Assembly: GCF_000383675.1 (NCBI RefSeq)
Contig: NZ_KB911825.1
Location: forward strand, 124,001 to 188,000
Source of the DNA: Terracoccus sp. 273MFTsu3.1
GTDB taxonomy: Bacteria; Actinomycetota; Actinomycetes; Actinomycetales; Dermatophilaceae
Reading direction: 5' to 3'
Length of the DNA: 64,000 bases
This document shows, one piece after another, positions 60,645 through 64,000 of the stretch (position 1 is its first letter; every line of letters begins with the position of its first letter). A program made the translations under genes and the position numbers. The notes under the pieces were generated by a model. That model ran no database searches, had not been told where the DNA came from, and worked only from the letters and a program-made list of their open reading frames with translations.

Positions 60645-63266
60645 TCAGCGGCTCACGGCCGCGGCCTGGTCCTTCTTCGAGCGCCCGGGCTCCCCCTGGC
60701 GGGTCCGGTCGAGCTCCTCGATGGCCGCCGTGACGCGGGCGCAGCACTGGCCGTCACGCATCGGGAACGTCGCGTCGATGCGGCTCTGGAAGTCCGGTCG
60801 GGCGGCATACCCGTTGTCGGCGATGTCGACGACGGCCGCGACAGCCGCGTCGACGTCCTCGACCACCGGCCCGAAACCGTCACGGGGGTACTGGAAGTAG
60901 CCGGCCCGCCCGACGTGCCCGCCGGCCATGACCCGCTGCGCGTCGAACTGGAAGTAGACGACGGGGCGGTCCATGTAGGCGGCGTTGAACGCCATCGACG
61001 AGTAGTCGGTGACGAGCACGGCGGAACGCGCGAAGTACTCCTGCACGTCGGCGCCGTCGAACGACAGGCGCAGCACCGAGTCGGGCAGGTCCATCTTGGC
61101 CAGGACCGGCTGGATGTTCGGGTGCGGCAGGAAGGCGACGGTGCGCCCGGTGCGGGCGGCGAGCTCGGTCAGCTCGGGGCTGCGCAGGAAGGCCGTCCAC
61201 TGCTTGGCGTACTCGGTCTCGAAGAAGTGCGAGTCGATGACGCGGCGCTGGCTGCCCGGCTTGAGCGGCGGCACGAGCCAGTTGCGCCAGGTCGGGGCGA
61301 CGAGGATGAGGTCGCACGCATCGCCCTGGATCCGCTGGGCCTTGGCGTGCAGCCGGTCGAAGCGCGGCAGCCCGGTGAGGGCCACCTCCTTGGCCGTGAA
61401 GACGTAGGGCGAGCCGTCACCCGCGATCGACTCGTACTCCCCCGGCGTCGACGTGACGAAGATGTCCATCTGCTTCGGGTTGAGCCAGCGCGACAGGTCG
61501 TCCTTGATGACGCCGTGCTGGAGGAAGGTGAACTTCCAGCGCGGGTCGATGTGCTTGAGGATGGCCGGTGGCTTCTGCACGGGCGCGTCGATGTGCGAGG
61601 AGATGAGGTGCCCGGCGTTGATCATGAGCAGCTTCCACCGCAGCGTGCCGTGGGCGACGAGCCGCGAGCCGTAGCCCTCGGCCTTGAGCCGCTTCCAGTC
61701 CGGGGTGTCCTTCTCGAGGACGAACCACGCATTGACGTCCTCGCGGTTGTCGCGCAGCCACCGGAAGAGGATCTCGCCCGAGTCGTTGGCGTCGTGGATG
61801 CGGTCCATGAGCACCCAGGCGCCCTCGAACTGCTTGCGCACCTGGGCCCGGGACGCGAGCACGCGCACCGGGTCGACCTTGAGCCGCTCCAGAGCCTCGC
61901 GGCGCCGCCGACTCGGACGACGGAACCGGTTGGCGATCGCGCGGGCCCCGAGGGCACGCGTGCGCACGCCCTTCCAGCCGGCGAGCAGCTCGACCCGCGA
62001 GCCGTCGAGACGCAGCTCGAGGGTGCCCCGGGCGTCGACCCACAGGACGCGCTCCCACATGAGCGTGTCGCCGAAGAACTCGATGGCGCGCGTCTTGGCG
62101 TAGCGCGGGGTCTTGAGCTCGCCGCGCGAGTAGACCGCCTCCTCGGGCGGTTCGCCGACGTAGCGGTAGAGGACGCGCACCATCCGCTTGGTGCGGTCGT
62201 AGTTGTCCGTCACGGCGTACGAGGTGTGCCAGTCCCGGCCGCGGAGGCCGTGCAGCAGGATGTCGCGCCAGTGCGGCTGGAACTTGCGGATCGTGAAGGA
62301 GTCGACGACGTCCGGGGCCAGCAGCTCGGCGATCTCGCCGAGGGTCTCGCGGAACGTCGCCGCGAGGTCACCGCTGATGGCGGACGCCGAGTTGGCCATC
62401 GCGTCCTCGGACGAGAAGTACCACGACAGCTCGTAGAGGATGACGTGCTGGACCCACATCGGGACGGCGCCGTGGCGACGACGCGCCTCGCGGAGCAGCT
62501 CGAGGTAGCCGTCGCGAGGAACGGTCGAGTAGCGGCCCGTCGCCGAGATGCCGGTCTGCAGCGTCGAGCTCTGGTCGGCACGCTTGCGGTAGTAGTAGCG
62601 CGCCGACCCGATGAAGCCGGTCTGACGGCTGGGCGCCGCGAGCAGGTAGCGCACGGCGAAGTCGCCGTCCTCGAAGTTCGGGCGCAGGCCGGCGTTGAAG
62701 CGCAGGTCGCCGATGACCTCGCGGCGCATCACCGAGGTGGTCGAGCTCCCCGGGATGTAGGAGGTCGCGACGTCGAGGTCGACGAGGCGGTCCTCGCCGT
62801 ACATCTTCCAGCGCGGGTGCTTGCCGAGCTCGCCCGTGCCCTCGTTGCGCAGCACGACGTTGGCCGAGAGGAACTGGACCTCGGGGTTCGCGGCGGCGAA
62901 GGAGGCCATCGAGGCGAAGAACTTCGCGTTGACGGTGTCGTCGGGGTCGATGAAGGTGACCCACTCACCGGTGGCCCGCTCGAGGCCGGCGTTGCGGGCT
63001 GCGGCCTGCCCGGCATTCTCCTGGTGCAGCACGACGACCTCGCAGCGGGCGCGCGTGGCCCACTCCTCGAGGACGGCCCGCGAGTCGTCGGTCGAGCCGT
63101 CGTCGACGAGGACGACCTGGAGTCGCGCGAGGTCGAAGGTCTGCGCCTCGATCGAGGCGATGTACTCCTCGAGGTAGCGCGAGACGTTGTAGACGGCCGA
63201 GACCACCGAGAAGAGTGGCCTGCCCGGACTCGGCAGGGTCACGTGCTCGGGAGTCGCCTCGGTCAT
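60645..63266 (-). CDS. GT2 fused to CDP-glycerol glycerophosphotransferase (TagF-like)
   Basis: The protein has 873 residues from ATG 63266. Residues 20-230 are a GT-A glycosyltransferase (LVDDGSTDDS, FIDPDDTV). About 520-850 match CDP-glycerol:poly(glycerophosphate) transferases: FLQHGVIKDDLSRWLN, LTGLPRFDRL, VAPTWRNW, FLPHPNI and VTDYSSMAFNAAYMDRPVVYF. The second half would polymerise an alditol phosphate, the first half add sugars, as in teichoic-acid-type polymers. In actinobacteria such fused enzymes build wall glycopolymers. With the SGNH acyltransferase and the other GT2 it forms an envelope-polymer cluster. A -10-like TAGTAT lies about 125 nt upstream. Confidence 0.92.
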   Translation of the reverse strand: MTEATPEHVTLPSPGRPLFSVVSAVYNVSRYLEEYIASIEAQTFDLARLQVVLVDDGSTDDSRAVLEEWATRARCEVVVLHQENAGQAAARNAGLERATGEWVTFIDPDDTVNAKFFASMASFAAANPEVQFLSANVVLRNEGTGELGKHPRWKMYGEDRLVDLDVATSYIPGSSTTSVMRREVIGDLRFNAGLRPNFEDGDFAVRYLLAAPSRQTGFIGSARYYYRKRADQSSTLQTGISATGRYSTVPRDGYLELLREARRRHGAVPMWVQHVILYELSWYFSSEDAMANSASAISGDLAATFRETLGEIAELLAPDVVDSFTIRKFQPHWRDILLHGLRGRDWHTSYAVTDNYDRTKRMVRVLYRYVGEPPEEAVYSRGELKTPRYAKTRAIEFFGDTLMWERVLWVDARGTLELRLDGSRVELLAGWKGVRTRALGARAIANRFRRPSRRRREALERLKVDPVRVLASRAQVRKQFEGAWVLMDRIHDANDSGEILFRWLRDNREDVNAWFVLEKDTPDWKRLKAEGYGSRLVAHGTLRWKLLMINAGHLISSHIDAPVQKPPAILKHIDPRWKFTFLQHGVIKDDLSRWLNPKQMDIFVTSTPGEYESIAGDGSPYVFTAKEVALTGLPRFDRLHAKAQRIQGDACDLILVAPTWRNWLVPPLKPGSQRRVIDSHFFETEYAKQWTAFLRSPELTELAARTGRTVAFLPHPNIQPVLAKMDLPDSVLRLSFDGADVQEYFARSAVLVTDYSSMAFNAAYMDRPVVYFQFDAQRVMAGGHVGRAGYFQYPRDGFGPVVEDVDAAVAAVVDIADNGYAARPDFQSRIDATFPMRDGQCCARVTAAIEELDRTRQGEPGRSKKDQAAAVSR

Positions 63267-63390
63267 GTCTGGTGCCTTTCCCGCACGGGGCAGCGCGTGG
63301 CTCCCGTGCTCCGGTGGATCTGGTCTCGCGGCGGGCGTCCCCTGACGCCATCCCGGCCGCGCCACCCCGCTCGGGGCGATTGCCGCACAA

Positions 63391-63396
63391 ATACTA
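63391..63396 (-). promoter_or_regulatory. Candidate -10 of GT2-TagF gene
   Basis: TAGTAT on the minus strand in an A+T-rich pocket. Upstream lies the small inverted repeat GAACG/CGTTC (63405-63419), possibly an operator or -35 region. Confidence 0.4.
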
Positions 63397-63455
63397 TCTG
63401 TCCCGAACGCGGGTCGTTCCGGACGCCGTGCCCGCCCCCGAGGACGGCAGGCAGC

Positions 63456-64000
63456 TCAGTTGCCGAGGTAGGGCGAGACCACGACCTCGACGCGCTGGAA
63501 CTCCTTGACGTCGGAGTAGCCGGTCGTGGCCATCGCCCGCTTCAGGGCTCCGATGACGTTGGTGGCACCGTCGGCCTGTCGGCCCGGGCCGAAGAGGATC
63601 TCCTCGAGGGAGGCCTGGGTGCCGAGCGCGATGCGCTCGCCGCGCGGCAGCTGCTGGTGGTGGGCCTCGGGGCCCCAGTGGTAGCCGCCGCCGGGGGCGT
63701 CGGTGGCCCGGGCGAGGGCCGCCCCGAGCATGACCGCGTCGGCGCCGCACGCGACGGCCTTGACGATGTCGCCGGAGGTGCCGACGCCACCGTCGGCGAT
63801 GACGTGGACGTAGCGGCCGCCGGACTCGTCGAGGTAGTCGCGGCGGGCGGCTGCGACGTCGGCGACCGCCGAGGCCATCGGGGCGTGGATGCCGAGGGCC
63901 GTGCGGGTCGTGTGCGCCGCACCACCGCCGAAGCCGACGAGGACACCGGCCGCGCCCGTGCGCATCAGGTGCAGGGCCGCGGTGTAGGACGCGGCGCCGC
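63456..64000 (-). CDS. guaB3: GuaB3-type IMP dehydrogenase-related protein (start beyond window)
   Basis: The last 181 residues are present; the frame stays open to the right edge. HVIADGGVGTSGDIVKA, CGADAVMLGAALARA, GPEAHHQQLPRGERI and ATTGYSDVKEFQRVEVVV match the C-terminal half of GuaB3, which lacks CBS domains. The family resembles IMP dehydrogenase, but its exact reaction differs or is unsettled; in cyanobacteria GuaB3 was reported to act as a GMP reductase. It lies upstream of the GT2-TagF gene. Confidence 0.92.
   Translation of the reverse strand, partial: GAASYTAALHLMRTGAAGVLVGFGGGAAHTTRTALGIHAPMASAVADVAAARRDYLDESGGRYVHVIADGGVGTSGDIVKAVACGADAVMLGAALARATDAPGGGYHWGPEAHHQQLPRGERIALGTQASLEEILFGPGRQADGATNVIGALKRAMATTGYSDVKEFQRVEVVVSPYLGN

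Overview
The window looks like chromosomal DNA of a high-G+C actinobacterium, most likely order Micrococcales and probably family Intrasporangiaceae (genus not resolvable). The reasons are the strong G/C bias at third codon positions, frequent GTG starts, many promoters that sit one -10 spacing upstream of a start codon (leaderless genes), and typical actinobacterial families: DUF6350/PerM-like, GuaB3, WS/DGAT, DUF3817, DUF6636, an F420-ligase-like domain and a sigma factor fused to a membrane anchor. No rRNA, tRNA, CRISPR array, prophage or insertion sequence was recognised.

Layout. 1-3763: 5' part of a very large secreted protein with Ig-like repeats, running off the left edge. 3.9-13.1 kb: a small membrane protein, a DUF6350 membrane protein, a secreted NodB deacetylase, sucC-sucD, a DUF559/AbiEi-type gene bracketed by unusual hairpins, a stand-alone B12-binding protein, a lipase-like hydrolase and an M23 peptidase. 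13.3-25.5 kb: pcrA, an acetyltransferase followed by a wax ester/TAG synthase-like enzyme, a quinone oxidoreductase plus amidohydrolase, a sigma-factor/membrane fusion, two small membrane proteins, a glycosyltransferase/Nudix pair and a PIG-L deacetylase. 25.6-33.9 kb: a P1B-5-type metal ATPase with a hemerythrin-like tail, an acyl-CoA ligase, a PAP2 phosphatase, and an asparagine-synthetase-like protein fused to an F420-0:gamma-glutamyl-ligase-like domain. 34-44 kb: a lipoprotein, a large PKD-type secreted protein, guaA, DUF3817, SURF1, a DUF6636 lipoprotein and an immune-inhibitor-A metalloprotease. 44.2-50.6 kb: a complete mrp Na+/H+ antiporter operon with subunits A and B fused. 50.7-54.2 kb: a heterodimeric ABC exporter under a MerR-type promoter. 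55-63.3 kb: a GMC oxidoreductase and a cell-surface glycopolymer cluster (SGNH acyltransferase, GT2, GT2-TagF fusion). The right edge holds guaB3 without its start.

How genes work together. sucCD serve the TCA cycle; guaA and guaB3 belong to or near GMP synthesis; SURF1 and DUF3817 point to cytochrome oxidase assembly and the membrane; the mrp genes form one translationally coupled ion-transport complex; the two ABC half-transporters appear to form a single working ATP site between them; several enzymes remodel the cell envelope (NodB deacetylase, M23, PAP2, GT2-TagF, SGNH acyltransferase).

The most unusual signal is not a gene. It is the 7-mer GGCATAC/GTATGCC (usually the 8-mer CGGCATAC), found at least 30 times. 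It is balanced between strands, concentrated between genes, sometimes paired as inverted repeats in terminators, and inside genes it forces rare codons (TAT, GCA, ATA). It behaves like a selected DNA word, similar in style to DNA-uptake sequences. A second candidate system is the DUF559-type gene flanked by a family of hairpins that share a loop and show paired stem changes.
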